From an uncultured Bacteroidales bacterium (GTDB lineage: Bacteria; Bacteroidota; Bacteroidia; Bacteroidales; Bacteroidaceae): 64,000 nucleotides of DNA. The stretch covers positions 1 to 64,000 of the forward strand of contig CADCBO010000002.1 of NCBI GenBank assembly GCA_902799685.1, written 5' to 3'. Under the pieces are notes generated by a model, which saw nothing but the letters and a program-made list of their open reading frames with translations, made no database searches and was not told where the DNA came from. Made by a program: the position numbers and the translations under genes. How positions within the stretch are numbered: the first letter of the stretch is position 1; every line of letters starts with the position of its first letter. This document shows positions 37,135 through 45,899 of the stretch, in pieces.

Positions 37135-37234
37135 AATCGTCTCTAATGTTTTCAAAGATACTGTTTTTTTTCGTGCCAATCCTTAATGAATGCTCCGATT
37201 TTTTGAGTTACTTTTGCACAATCAACAAAGACTG

Positions 37235-37540
37235 ATGGACAACGGATTCTTACCCCAGCTTAAGGCTTTTATAGGCAGGCACAAGTATTGGATTGTGTTT
37301 GTACTGTTCCTGCTTGTGATTCTTGTAGCCAGTGACAACAGCATGATCAAGCGTATGGTACAGAAACGTGAAATTCATGCTTTGCAGGAGCAGTTGCGGG
37401 AGAGTGCCGAGCAGAAACAACAGAACGAGCTGATGCTGAACGACCTGGAGAATGACAGCCTGGTCAAGGAGCGTATAGCCCGCGAGCGTTATCTCATGCA
37501 CCGTGAGGATGAGGACCTGTTCCTGGAGAATGCACGTTGA
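37235..37540 (+). CDS. FtsB/DivIC-like septum formation protein
   Basis: Start at 37235 (MDNGFLPQLKAFIGRHKYW), 19 bp after a TACTTTTG -7 box at 37209-37216. 101 residues: one transmembrane segment (about 18-35), then a coiled coil (KREIHALQEQLRESAEQKQQNEL) and a short DSLVKERIARERYLMHREDED tail that is characteristic of FtsB/DivIC proteins. These join the division complex at the septum. The next gene begins 6 bp later. Confidence 0.87.
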   Translation: MDNGFLPQLKAFIGRHKYWIVFVLFLLVILVASDNSMIKRMVQKREIHALQEQLRESAEQKQQNELMLNDLENDSLVKERIARERYLMHREDEDLFLENAR

Positions 37541-37546
37541 CGCACT

Positions 37547-37972
37547 ATGGAAAAGAAGGAGAGCCGTCTTATAGAATCATTCACAACAGTAGGTGGAGTA
37601 TTGCTCCTGTTCGGGGCGGCAGTCTATATAACGGGGTGGGAGTATGCCCCGTACCTTTATTTTGCCGGTTCGGTCATGTTCGCCTGCGGACAGTTTGCCG
37701 ACCGTTACGATGGCGATGACCGCATAATGAAACGCCTGCGCGGACAGCAGGTGCTGGGTGCCTGTTTCCTGCTTCTTACGGCGGTGCTTATGTTCTCGGG
37801 TGGTATCCATGAACGTCTTCTGACCGATGTCTCCCTGGGTGGCCGCATGCGTTCGTTCCTGCTTGAGCTTACCCGCAGGAACAACTGGATAGTGACGCTA
37901 TCCATTGGCGCGGTGTTGGAACTCTATTCATCTTTCCGCATGGACCGCATCTCAAAATCATCGGATTCTTAA
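37547..37972 (+). CDS. Small membrane protein conserved next to FtsB-like gene
   Basis: 141 residues with four predicted membrane segments (about 13-30, 35-48, 67-86 and 111-126) and short charged loops. No catalytic motif seen. It starts 6 bp after the FtsB-like gene and is probably in the same operon. Function unknown. Confidence 0.7.
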   Translation: MEKKESRLIESFTTVGGVLLLFGAAVYITGWEYAPYLYFAGSVMFACGQFADRYDGDDRIMKRLRGQQVLGACFLLLTAVLMFSGGIHERLLTDVSLGGRMRSFLLELTRRNNWIVTLSIGAVLELYSSFRMDRISKSSDS

Positions 37973-38094
37973 TTGATTATAATGGTTTTAACAACTTTTA
38001 GCCGCATATCGGGCTGATTTCATTAAAGAATAATAAAACGGAATCTAGTTGTATTCTGTGTTGTAATTTTGCATGTCGGAAAAGGAGAAAAGAC

Positions 38095-38781
38095 ATGTTT
38101 GGACAACGCTTTAACTTGGCTGTGACGTTTGCGGGCCTGATGCTGGGCATGATGTCATGTGCGGGTCACTACAACATTGACGGCGTTGTGGATATGTTCG
38201 GCTATGAAGGCCGTGAGCTCTCCCTTATAGAATTCCTCCCTAACCGTACCACCAAGTATGACTCCTGTCTGGTCAACCACGGCAGGTTCCAGATGAAAGG
38301 CAAGGTTGATTCTGTGCGTTTTGTATTCCTGTGCAAGGACAACCGCCCCATAATTCCGGTCTATATAGAGAAGGGTCACGCCAATATACGTCTGCTTCCA
38401 TCCGAGATGACGGTATCCGGCACCCGCCAGAATGACCTGTTCTACAGTTTCCTTAAGCAGAAGATAGAGATAGACAACCGTTTTGAGGATATGTCACAGA
38501 AACGGATGTCGATGTCGCGTTCCGTCATGGACTCCCGCAGGATGGAACTCATACAGGACTCCCTGCGTATGATTGTTGAAGAATGTGAGGAGATGATATG
38601 CTCATTCATGGCCCGTAATTATAAGGAACCGGCAGCCGTGGGAGTGTTCATGATGCTCAGTTCGGGACCTTCTACCGAGGTGTCGCCGTTGTTGCGCAGG
38701 ATTCTCGATGCCGCTCCCGACGCATTCCTGAAACAGTCATATGTGAGCGGTTATACCCGCCGAATGGGCTATGTCCGATAA
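38095..38781 (+). CDS. DUF4369-type lipoprotein
   Basis: 228 residues. A lipoprotein signal ends at the lipobox GMMSC (Cys near residue 22), followed by the DUF4369 pattern (YNIDGVVDMFGYEGRELSL, then a beta-rich domain with DSCLVNHGRFQMKG). These proteins occur at the N-terminus of Bacteroidetes thioredoxin-like periplasmic proteins; here the thioredoxin domain is missing and only a helical tail remains. A -7 box TAATTTTG is at 38064-38071. Its stop adjoins the plsC stop (38781/38782). Confidence 0.78.
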   Translation: MFGQRFNLAVTFAGLMLGMMSCAGHYNIDGVVDMFGYEGRELSLIEFLPNRTTKYDSCLVNHGRFQMKGKVDSVRFVFLCKDNRPIIPVYIEKGHANIRLLPSEMTVSGTRQNDLFYSFLKQKIEIDNRFEDMSQKRMSMSRSVMDSRRMELIQDSLRMIVEECEEMICSFMARNYKEPAAVGVFMMLSSGPSTEVSPLLRRILDAAPDAFLKQSYVSGYTRRMGYVR

Positions 38782-39528
38782 TCAATACCCCTTGTCAAGG
38801 GTCTTCTGAATTATTTCACTTACCTGCAGTGCAGTCTCGTTCATGGCCTGTGCCTGTTCCTGCTCTGTGCTGCCTATATCGGTGCGGGGCATGATGGGCT
38901 CGTGAATGGTCATGTGTACCGGATGCCAGGTAACGTGCCAGGCGTGGCGTGACATCACATCGTAGTTGCCGTCTATGGTCACAGGCAGTATGGGAAGGCT
39001 GAGCTCCTGCGAAATCATGAAGGCGCCGCGCTTGAAACGGGCCATCTTGCCATCGGATGTGCGTGTGCCCTCGGGGAAAATCACCACGGACATTCCGTCC
39101 TTGAGCTTGGATTCAGCCTTGCGTATGCTCTCCATGGACTTGACCCTGGAACTGCGCTCTATGAAAATGTGACCCGCCATATAGCATGCCCAGCCCACGA
39201 ACGGTATCTTGCCCAATTCCTTTTTCATGACCCACTTGAACTTTACGCCTATGAACCCGTACATAAGGAAAGCGTCCCAATAGCTCTGATGGTTGGCTGC
39301 AATCACGTAAGACTGGCCTTTCTTTATGTTCTCGCGGCCATGCACGTGTATGGGAATGAGGAATATGATATAGAAAAGCCGTCCCCATATCATGCCGGGC
39401 CAGTAACCCCAGAAACGGTCATTGAATATGGAGCCAATCATTGTGAGCAGTGCCACCAGAATAGTAACTGCAAGCATTATGGGCAACGCAATGAAAATCT
39501 GGTAGACAAGATATAGTGCTTTTATCAT
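38782..39528 (-). CDS. plsC: 1-acyl-sn-glycerol-3-phosphate acyltransferase
   Basis: 248 residues. Two N-terminal membrane segments, then the acyltransferase motifs NHQSYWD (H-x4-D catalytic pair) and FPEGTRT (phosphate binding), plus a PILPVTID block. It makes phosphatidic acid from lysophosphatidic acid at the inner membrane. The start overlaps the pyrC stop by 4 bp; last gene of the GT2-pyrC-plsC operon. Confidence 0.93.
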   Translation of the reverse strand: MIKALYLVYQIFIALPIMLAVTILVALLTMIGSIFNDRFWGYWPGMIWGRLFYIIFLIPIHVHGRENIKKGQSYVIAANHQSYWDAFLMYGFIGVKFKWVMKKELGKIPFVGWACYMAGHIFIERSSRVKSMESIRKAESKLKDGMSVVIFPEGTRTSDGKMARFKRGAFMISQELSLPILPVTIDGNYDVMSRHAWHVTWHPVHMTIHEPIMPRTDIGSTEQEQAQAMNETALQVSEIIQKTLDKGY

Positions 39529-40859
39529 CTTAAGAATGTAACTTGTTGTCCGTGAATGGAATTGTCAAACTCTCCGTTGTTATATACCGCATGGCCGTTC
39601 ACCCATGTAGAGTCAACTTTCCAGTGGAACAGCTGGCCCTCGAACGGACTCCAGGCGCACTTGGTATGGTTATTGAGCGGACCTGCTGTCCAGCCCTGAT
39701 CGCTATGTGAAATCAGCGTTAGGTCCGCCTTGTATCCCTTGCGTATAAAACCTCTCTCCCTAACGCCGAACAGCTGGGCAGGGTTGTGGCACATGAGCCG
39801 TACCACATCGGTCAGACTCAGGAACCCCTGGTCTGCCAGTTCCAGCATGACGGGAAGCGAGTAGGGCAGTACCGGCATGCCTGATGCGGCGGTTTTGCAG
39901 CCGCCCTGTTTCTCCAGGAACAGGTGCGGGGCGTGGTCTGTTCCCACCACGTCAATCTGACCATTGGTGAGAGCATGGCGCAGGGCATCGCGGTCCGCTA
40001 CGGTCTTTATGGCTGGGTTGCACTTAATGAATGTACCTTTACTCTCGTAGTCGGCGTCTGTGAACCACAGGTGTGCCGGGCAGGCTTCGGCAGTGAACTG
40101 CTTGCCCTCTATGGGGCCGCCTTTGAACAGTTCCAGCTCACGCGCTGTGGTAACGTGCAGGATATGCAGATGTACGTTTGTGCCTGCCGCTACTTCAAGT
40201 GCCTTTGAGGTCGATGCGTAGCAGGCCTCCTCACTGCGTATGAGCGGATGGTACTGGATGGGAGGATCGCCTCCGCACTCCTGCATGTACCGCTCCATGT
40301 TGGCGTTTATGATGCTTGTCTCCTCACAGTGTACAGCCACAGGAACGGTGGCGGCACGGAACAGCGTGCGGAGTGACTCCCTGTCATCCAGAAGCATTCC
40401 GCCTGTGCTGGAACCCATAAAGAGCTTTATGCCGCACACATGGCTTGCATCAATTTTCTCTATCTGGTCAATATTGTCATGCGTGGCTCCCAGATAGAAC
40501 GAGTGGTTCACGAAACAGCATTCAGCCGCCCTCAGGAACTTGTCCTCAAGCGCCTCAAGGGTGACCGTCTGGGGTATGCAGTTGGGCATATCGAACACTG
40601 TGGTCACGCCTCCGGCAACAGCTGCGCGGCTCTCGGTGGTCATATCGGCCTTATGTGTCAGGCCTGGGTCACGGAAATGCACATGGTCATCTATGGCACC
40701 GGGCATGAGCCATCGTCCCTGTGCGTCAACCACTGTATCGGCTTCGGGAGCATTGGAGGTGTATATGCCTTCTATGATTTCATCATCTATCAAGACCGAT
40801 GCCTGCAGCACCTGGCCCTCGTTGATGACTTTGGCGTCCCTGATGAGTGTCGTGCTCAT
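39525..40859 (-). CDS. pyrC: Dihydroorotase, class I
   Basis: 444 residues. Metal-binding HVHFRDPG near residue 60, carboxylated lysine in GIKLFMGSSTGG, histidines in VHCEET and HILHVT, and the catalytic Asp in GTDHAPH. It closes carbamoyl-aspartate to dihydroorotate in pyrimidine synthesis. The fourth-position start MSTTLIRDAKVIN is clear. It is 7 bp downstream of the GT2 gene and overlaps plsC. Confidence 0.95.
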   Translation of the reverse strand: MSTTLIRDAKVINEGQVLQASVLIDDEIIEGIYTSNAPEADTVVDAQGRWLMPGAIDDHVHFRDPGLTHKADMTTESRAAVAGGVTTVFDMPNCIPQTVTLEALEDKFLRAAECCFVNHSFYLGATHDNIDQIEKIDASHVCGIKLFMGSSTGGMLLDDRESLRTLFRAATVPVAVHCEETSIINANMERYMQECGGDPPIQYHPLIRSEEACYASTSKALEVAAGTNVHLHILHVTTARELELFKGGPIEGKQFTAEACPAHLWFTDADYESKGTFIKCNPAIKTVADRDALRHALTNGQIDVVGTDHAPHLFLEKQGGCKTAASGMPVLPYSLPVMLELADQGFLSLTDVVRLMCHNPAQLFGVRERGFIRKGYKADLTLISHSDQGWTAGPLNNHTKCAWSPFEGQLFHWKVDSTWVNGHAVYNNGEFDNSIHGQQVTFLR

Positions 40860-40866
40860 TTGTGGC

Positions 40867-41619
40867 TCAGGCTACTGGCTTTTGTGGATATTTGCGGAAC
40901 CAGCTGGAGATCTTTAGACGGATGACGCCGAAGAATGCCTCGCCGAATATGCCGCCGCTCATCTTGGATGTGCCAAGCTCGCGGTTGACGAATATCACGG
41001 GCACCTCTTTTATCTTGAATCCGCACTTGTATGCGGTGAATTTCATCTCTATCTGGAAAGCATATCCTTTAAAGTGAATCTTGTCCAGCTCTATCGTTTC
41101 CAGTACCTGACGGCGATAGCACTTGAATCCGGCGGTGGTGTCATGTATGGGCAGACCGGTTACGATATGCACGTATTTGGATGCAAAGTATGACATCATG
41201 ACACGTCCCATTGGCCAGTTGACCACGTTCACGCCGCTTACGTAACGGGATCCTATGGCCACGTCATAACCTTCATCGCGGCAGGCGCTGAGCAGGCGTG
41301 GCAGATCGGCCGGGGCGTGCGAGAAATCGGCGTCCATCTCAAAAATGTAGTCATAGCCGTGCTCTATGCACCATTTGAAACCAGTGATGTATGCAGTGCC
41401 CAACCCCAGTTTTCCGGAACGCTCAACAATGAAAAGGCGGTCCTGGAATTCTTTATCAATCAGGCCTTTGACTATGCCGGCGGTGCCGTCGGGCGAACCG
41501 TCGTCAATGATAAGTATGTTGAAGTTGTCCTCCAGCGCAAGCACGGCGCGGATGATGTTCTCTATGTTCTCCTTCTCGTTATAGGTTGGAATAATTACTA
41601 TGCTTTCACTCTTTTTCAT
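40867..41619 (-). CDS. Polyprenol-phosphate mannosyltransferase-like GT2
   Basis: Start at 41619 (MKKSESIVIIPTYNEKENI); an upstream start would run into the promoter. 250 residues with a GT-A fold: VIIPTYNE, IDDGSPDGT and the metal-binding EMDADFSH. No C-terminal membrane segments, as in dolichol-phosphate mannosyltransferase (DPM1)-like enzymes. A -7-like TAGTTTTG on the minus strand is at 41640-41647. First gene of the operon with pyrC and plsC. Confidence 0.85.
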   Translation of the reverse strand: MKKSESIVIIPTYNEKENIENIIRAVLALEDNFNILIIDDGSPDGTAGIVKGLIDKEFQDRLFIVERSGKLGLGTAYITGFKWCIEHGYDYIFEMDADFSHAPADLPRLLSACRDEGYDVAIGSRYVSGVNVVNWPMGRVMMSYFASKYVHIVTGLPIHDTTAGFKCYRRQVLETIELDKIHFKGYAFQIEMKFTAYKCGFKIKEVPVIFVNRELGTSKMSGGIFGEAFFGVIRLKISSWFRKYPQKPVA

Positions 41620-41666
41620 CAGGCTAGTATTTGAATATGCAAAACTAATATTTTTTTTCTTTTTCT

Positions 41667-42046
41667 GGGGCACAAAGGGGACGGTTCTTTTTGTGCCCCT
41701 ATTTCTAAGAGAATTTTTGGGGTATCAGTATCTGAAACTACGCAGAACTATAAGTTTTGGAAGACGACGTTCCGAGGCTATTCCGGACCTCTCCGGACCC
41801 TAAACGTCGAACGCCTCCGTCTTAGCCACCTACGGTGTCTAACCGTCGTTAAACGAAACGCCGTTCTTAACGGGATCCTCCTAGGTCCTCCACTTACGCC
41901 TCTTCACTGACGCTCCCAAAACTTATAGTTCTGCTCCTGCAAATGGAAAACTCCGATACCGATACCCCAAAAGTTCTGTACACCTTGGATTATCTTCACA
42001 GTAGCACAAACAGAACCGTTCCCTTTGTCTTCTTTTGGCACCCTTT
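41667..42046. repeat. Nested inverted-repeat region of about 380 bp
   Basis: Three pairs of arms are nested in order: A (41667-41699, itself a perfect GGGGCACAAA/TTTGTGCCCC hairpin) with A' (about 42001-42030, diverged); B (41715-41732) with B' (41955-41972), 17 of 18 pairs; C (41743-41760) with C' (41916-41933), 18 of 18. The central 155 bp hold three more hairpins. No coding potential. It fills most of the 446 bp between the GT2 and mfd genes and A' overlaps the mfd promoter area. The A arms carry the GGACGGTTCTTTTG-type word common in REP elements. Confidence 0.75.
41743..41933. mobile_element. MITE-like 191-bp element with 18-bp perfect terminal inverted repeats
   Basis: CAGAACTATAAGTTTTGG (41743-41760) and its exact complement at the other end (41916-41933). 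Interior hairpins: CGACGTT/AACGTCG (41765-41771, 41803-41809), ACGGT/ACCGT (41832-41836, 41842-41846), CGTTAA/TTAACG (41847-41852, 41867-41872). No ORF. Could equally be a structured RNA; see findings. Confidence 0.5.
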
Positions 42047-42049
42047 TTG

Positions 42050-42057
42050 TATCTTTG
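42050..42057 (+). promoter_or_regulatory. -7 box of the mfd promoter
   Basis: TATCTTTG, 8 bp before the ATG; a TTG at 42025-42027 is 22 bp upstream, slightly long. The transcript would be nearly leaderless. Confidence 0.6.
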
Positions 42058-42065
42058 CACCTGCA

Positions 42066-45000
42066 ATGACATTGGCTGATCTTTGTGTCCTTTACGGAGG
42101 CCTGGCGCAGACCAAGGCGCTGATAAAGGAACTTGCGGGAAAACGCGGTGGAAACGTTTTTCTGCAGGGTTTGCGTGCTTCATCCGCTCCGCTGCTGTTC
42201 TCAGCACTGTCCCAGAAAGGCGGTAAGCCTTGTCTGCTGCTGATACTAAATGACCAGGAAGAGGCCGCATATTTCTATCACGATATGGTGCAGACCATTG
42301 GTGATACTGATGTGCTCTATTTTCCGTCGGCATACCGTCGCGCCGCCAAATACGGACAGAAGGATGATGCCAGCGAGATACTGCGCACCGAGGTGCTGAG
42401 CCGTCTTACCACCATTGAACCCGATGCCCCCACGCTTGTAATAGTGACATCGCCCGATGCGCTGGCCGAGAAAGTGGTGTCAAAGGCAAGCCTTGAGGAC
42501 AAGTCCATCCGGCTGAACGTGGGCGAGACCCTGGACCGCGAGGAACTGCAGAACCTGCTTCTGGAACTTGGTTTCAACCGCGTGGATTACGTCTATGAGC
42601 CGGGCCAGTTTGCCCTGCGCGGCAGCATCCTGGATGTATTCTCGTTCTCATCGGAGTACCCGTTCCGCCTGGATTTCTTTGGTGATGACATAGACAGCAT
42701 ACGTCAGTTCTCGGTCGATACACAGCTCTCAACAGAGAAGAAAGACAGCGTGGTGGTTGTGCCCGATATGGATAAGGTGGAGGGCGCACAGGTATCGCTA
42801 ATGGATTTCCTGCCGGCCGATACCGTGCTGGCTGTCAAGGATTTGTTGCTCACGGCAGACCGTATGACTACCGTAAGCCGTGAGGTGGCTGACCAGGAGA
42901 GTCTGGCCGCCCGAATGCGTCAGGTCACTGCCGCCGCAACCGAAAACGCGGAGCCTGTTGAGATGCCGCATCTGCTTACGGCTGAGGATTTCCTGCACAA
43001 GACCACCGGTTTCCGCGTGGTGGAGTTCGGCAACAAACCCACCGGTGTGGCATCGGCCACAATAACCTTTGATATAACGCCTCAGCCGCTGTTCCACAAG
43101 AACTTTGACCTGGTATCGCAGACGCTGACCGATTATATAGTAAAGGGTTACAGGATTTATATCCTGACCGATAATCCCAAGCAGGGCGAGCGCTTGCACG
43201 ATATCTTTACCGAGCGCGGCGAGAACATACAGTTTGAGACCATAGGCAAGACTCTGCATGAGGGATTTGCCGACGGTATCCTTAAGTGCTGCTTCTTTAC
43301 TGATCATCAGATATTTGACCGCTACCACAAGTATAACCTGCGCAGCGAGCGCGCCCGCAACGGAAAGGTGGCGCTTACGCTCAAGGAGCTGCAGGAGTTC
43401 CAGATTGGAGATTACGTGGTGCATATGGACCACGGCGTGGGCAAGTTCGGCGGTCTGGTACGTGTACCGCAGGGAGACGGTTATCAGGAGAAGATAAAGA
43501 TCATATACAAGAATGATGATGTGGTGTTCGTATCCATCCATGCCTTGCACAAGGTTTCCAAGTATAAGGGTAAGGAGGGTGAGGAACCGCATATTAACAA
43601 GTTGGGTACTGGCGCTTGGGAGAACCTTAAGGAGCGTACCAAGGGCAAGATTAAGGACATAGCGCGTGACCTTATCAAACTGTACGCCAAGCGTCTGGAG
43701 GAGAAGGGATTCGCATATAGCCCCGACAGCTATCTGCAGAATGAGCTGGAGGCCAGCTTCATGTATGAAGATACGCCCGATCAGCTCAAGGCCACGCAGG
43801 ATGTCAAGATGGATATGGAGAGCAGCCGCCCCATGGACCGTCTTATCTGCGGCGATGTTGGATTCGGTAAGACCGAGGTTGCCATACGCGCGGCCTTCAA
43901 GGCTGTGGCCGACAACAAGCAGGTGGCCGTGCTGGTGCCTACCACCATACTTGCTTTCCAGCACTATCAGACATTCACTGAGCGGCTTAAGGAGTTTCCG
44001 TGCAGGGTGGAGTACCTTTCCCGCGCCCGCAGCGCTGCAAAAGTTACGGCTATCCTTGAGGACCTCAAGGCCGGTAAGATAGACATCATAATAGGTACGC
44101 ACAAACTCATAGGCAAGCAGGTTAAGTTCAAGGACCTGGGTCTGCTTATAATCGATGAGGAGCAGAAGTTCGGCGTATCAGTCAAGGAAAAGCTCAAGCA
44201 GATGCGTGCCAACGTGGACGTGCTCACCATGACCGCCACGCCCATACCGCGCACGCTGCAGTTCTCGCTCATGGGTGCCCGTGACCTCTCCGTCATACAG
44301 ACTCCGCCGCCCAACCGTTATCCCATACAGACCGAGGTTCACGTGTTCAGCCCAGATATCATCCGTGAGGCCGTGAACTTTGAGATGAGCCGCAACGGAC
44401 AGCTATTCATAGTGGGCAACCGCATATCCTCCCTGCCTGACCTTGCTCAGACAGTACAGCGTGAAGTGCCTGATGCCCGCGTGGCAATAGGTCACGGCCA
44501 AATGGACCCCGATGAACTTGAAAAGATCCTGACCGGATTCATAAACTATGACTACGATGTGCTGGTGGCTACATCTATCATAGAGAACGGAATAGACATT
44601 CCCAACGCCAACACCATAATTGTGAATCAGGCCCAGAATTTCGGCCTGAGTGACCTGCACCAGATGCGCGGCAGAGTGGGGCGCAGCAACCGCAAGGCTT
44701 TCTGCTATCTGCTGGCTCCTCCGCTTTCAGCACTATCCGATGAGTCACGCCGCCGCCTGCAGGCCATTGAGAGTTTCAGCGAACTGGGCAGTGGCATACA
44801 GCTGGCGCTTCAGGACCTTGACATACGCGGTGCCGGCAATCTGCTGGGTGCCGAGCAGAGCGGATTTATAGCCGATTTGGGCTACGAGACCTATCAGAAG
44901 ATACTCAAGGAAGCCGTTCGCGAGCTAAAGAACGATGAGTTCCAGGATCTGTTCCGCGAGCAGGCCGCAGGGCAGGGTAGTGACGGTTCGGATGCGGGTG

Positions 45001-45482
45001 CCGGCGCGACTCCGGTTGACGCATCGCGGTTTGTTGATGAGTGTACCGTTGAAACAGACCTTGACCTGTTCTTCCCCGACCAATTCGTGCCCGACGGCAG
45101 CGAGCGCATCCTATTGTACCGCGAGCTTGACAGCATGGAGCGCGAGACCGATATCCAGCGATTCCGCGACCGCCTGCAGGACCGTTTCGGCCAGATTCCA
45201 AAGGAGGCTCAGGAGCTTATCCGCCTGGTCACCCTGCGCCGCATGGGCCGCGAGCTGGGCATAGAAAAGATCTACCTCAAGGCCGGCCGCATGAGCCTGT
45301 TCTTTGTCTCCACCCCCGGCAGCCCGTACTACGAGAGCGCAGCATTCGGCGCCATCCTGGCCTACGCCGCCCAGAACCCCCTGACCTGCCGCCTGCGTGA
45401 AGAAGGTACCAAGCGCAGCCTACTCATCACCGATGTCCCCGACGTGGAGCGCGCCATCAGCATCCTTACTGCAATTATTTAA
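42066..45482 (+). CDS. mfd: Transcription-repair coupling factor
   Basis: Start at 42066 (MTLADLCVLYGGLAQ), just after the -7 box; the 41 codons before it lie in the inverted repeat and promoter and are not native. 1,138 residues, standard for Mfd. UvrB-homology region (about 20-330), CarD-like RNA polymerase interaction domain (IGDYVVHMDHGVGKFGG), RecG-like helicase motifs GDVGFGKT (Walker A) and IDEEQKFG (motif II), and a C-terminal TRCF domain. It removes RNA polymerase stalled at DNA damage and recruits UvrA. Confidence 0.96.
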   Translation: MTLADLCVLYGGLAQTKALIKELAGKRGGNVFLQGLRASSAPLLFSALSQKGGKPCLLLILNDQEEAAYFYHDMVQTIGDTDVLYFPSAYRRAAKYGQKDDASEILRTEVLSRLTTIEPDAPTLVIVTSPDALAEKVVSKASLEDKSIRLNVGETLDREELQNLLLELGFNRVDYVYEPGQFALRGSILDVFSFSSEYPFRLDFFGDDIDSIRQFSVDTQLSTEKKDSVVVVPDMDKVEGAQVSLMDFLPADTVLAVKDLLLTADRMTTVSREVADQESLAARMRQVTAAATENAEPVEMPHLLTAEDFLHKTTGFRVVEFGNKPTGVASATITFDITPQPLFHKNFDLVSQTLTDYIVKGYRIYILTDNPKQGERLHDIFTERGENIQFETIGKTLHEGFADGILKCCFFTDHQIFDRYHKYNLRSERARNGKVALTLKELQEFQIGDYVVHMDHGVGKFGGLVRVPQGDGYQEKIKIIYKNDDVVFVSIHALHKVSKYKGKEGEEPHINKLGTGAWENLKERTKGKIKDIARDLIKLYAKRLEEKGFAYSPDSYLQNELEASFMYEDTPDQLKATQDVKMDMESSRPMDRLICGDVGFGKTEVAIRAAFKAVADNKQVAVLVPTTILAFQHYQTFTERLKEFPCRVEYLSRARSAAKVTAILEDLKAGKIDIIIGTHKLIGKQVKFKDLGLLIIDEEQKFGVSVKEKLKQMRANVDVLTMTATPIPRTLQFSLMGARDLSVIQTPPPNRYPIQTEVHVFSPDIIREAVNFEMSRNGQLFIVGNRISSLPDLAQTVQREVPDARVAIGHGQMDPDELEKILTGFINYDYDVLVATSIIENGIDIPNANTIIVNQAQNFGLSDLHQMRGRVGRSNRKAFCYLLAPPLSALSDESRRRLQAIESFSELGSGIQLALQDLDIRGAGNLLGAEQSGFIADLGYETYQKILKEAVRELKNDEFQDLFREQAAGQGSDGSDAGAGATPVDASRFVDECTVETDLDLFFPDQFVPDGSERILLYRELDSMERETDIQRFRDRLQDRFGQIPKEAQELIRLVTLRRMGRELGIEKIYLKAGRMSLFFVSTPGSPYYESAAFGAILAYAAQNPLTCRLREEGTKRSLLITDVPDVERAISILTAII

Positions 45483-45490
45483 GATTAATA

Positions 45491-45540
45491 TTTGTATTTT
45501 AAACTATTATTTTGTATTTTTGTATTGTGATAGTTTAAAA
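45491..45540 (+). promoter_or_regulatory. hipBA promoter with operator inverted repeat
   Basis: TTTG at 45491-45494, 20-bp spacer, TATTTTTG at 45515-45522. Perfect 11-bp inverted repeat TTTTAAACTAT (45497-45507) and ATAGTTTAAAA (45530-45540) brackets the -7 box, fitting autorepression by the HTH antitoxin. Confidence 0.75.
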
Positions 45541-45550
45541 TGCAACTATT

Positions 45551-45871
45551 ATGAATGATATTTATTTCTTGACAGACTTGGACATTGCCAAGAGGATAGG
45601 GGCTAATCTTAAGAGTATGCGGTTAAGGCAGAACATTACTCAGAGTAATCTTGCTGAATCTGCAGGAGTATCGCTCTCTACACTCAAAAAGATAGAAAAC
45701 GGTGATATATGCTCTTTTGATTCTTTCTTGAGATTGTTGCGCACATTGCGTAAACTCGATGTGCTGCAGCCATTAGTTGAAGAAGAACAGCTAACGCCAA
45801 ATGAGTATTGGGAGTTTATAAATAACGCAAAACGGAAAATACGTAAACGCGCCGGGAGAGCCGGCAAATAA
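45551..45871 (+). CDS. HipB-like HTH antitoxin
   Basis: 106 residues with an XRE-type helix-turn-helix (about residues 13-65; ITQSNLAESAGVSLSTLKKIENG) and a C-terminal helical tail with a basic end. It should bind the operator upstream and neutralise the HipA kinase encoded 28 bp downstream. Confidence 0.88.
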   Translation: MNDIYFLTDLDIAKRIGANLKSMRLRQNITQSNLAESAGVSLSTLKKIENGDICSFDSFLRLLRTLRKLDVLQPLVEEEQLTPNEYWEFINNAKRKIRKRAGRAGK

Positions 45872-45899
45872 TTTAATACTAACTTAAAAACTTAAGACG

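Noticed and set aside
41667-42046. Retron, group II intron or DGR
   Set aside because: The nested inverted repeat has no reverse transcriptase gene anywhere in the window, so these readings lack support.
41943-42065. N-terminal extension of Mfd by 41 residues
   Set aside because: The extension lies in the inverted repeat and -7 box and has no resemblance to Mfd; the start at 42066 fits the family.
42798-44102. Long minus-strand open frame (434 codons) inside mfd
   Set aside because: It is antisense to conserved Mfd helicase motifs and arises from codon bias; no promoter or family match.
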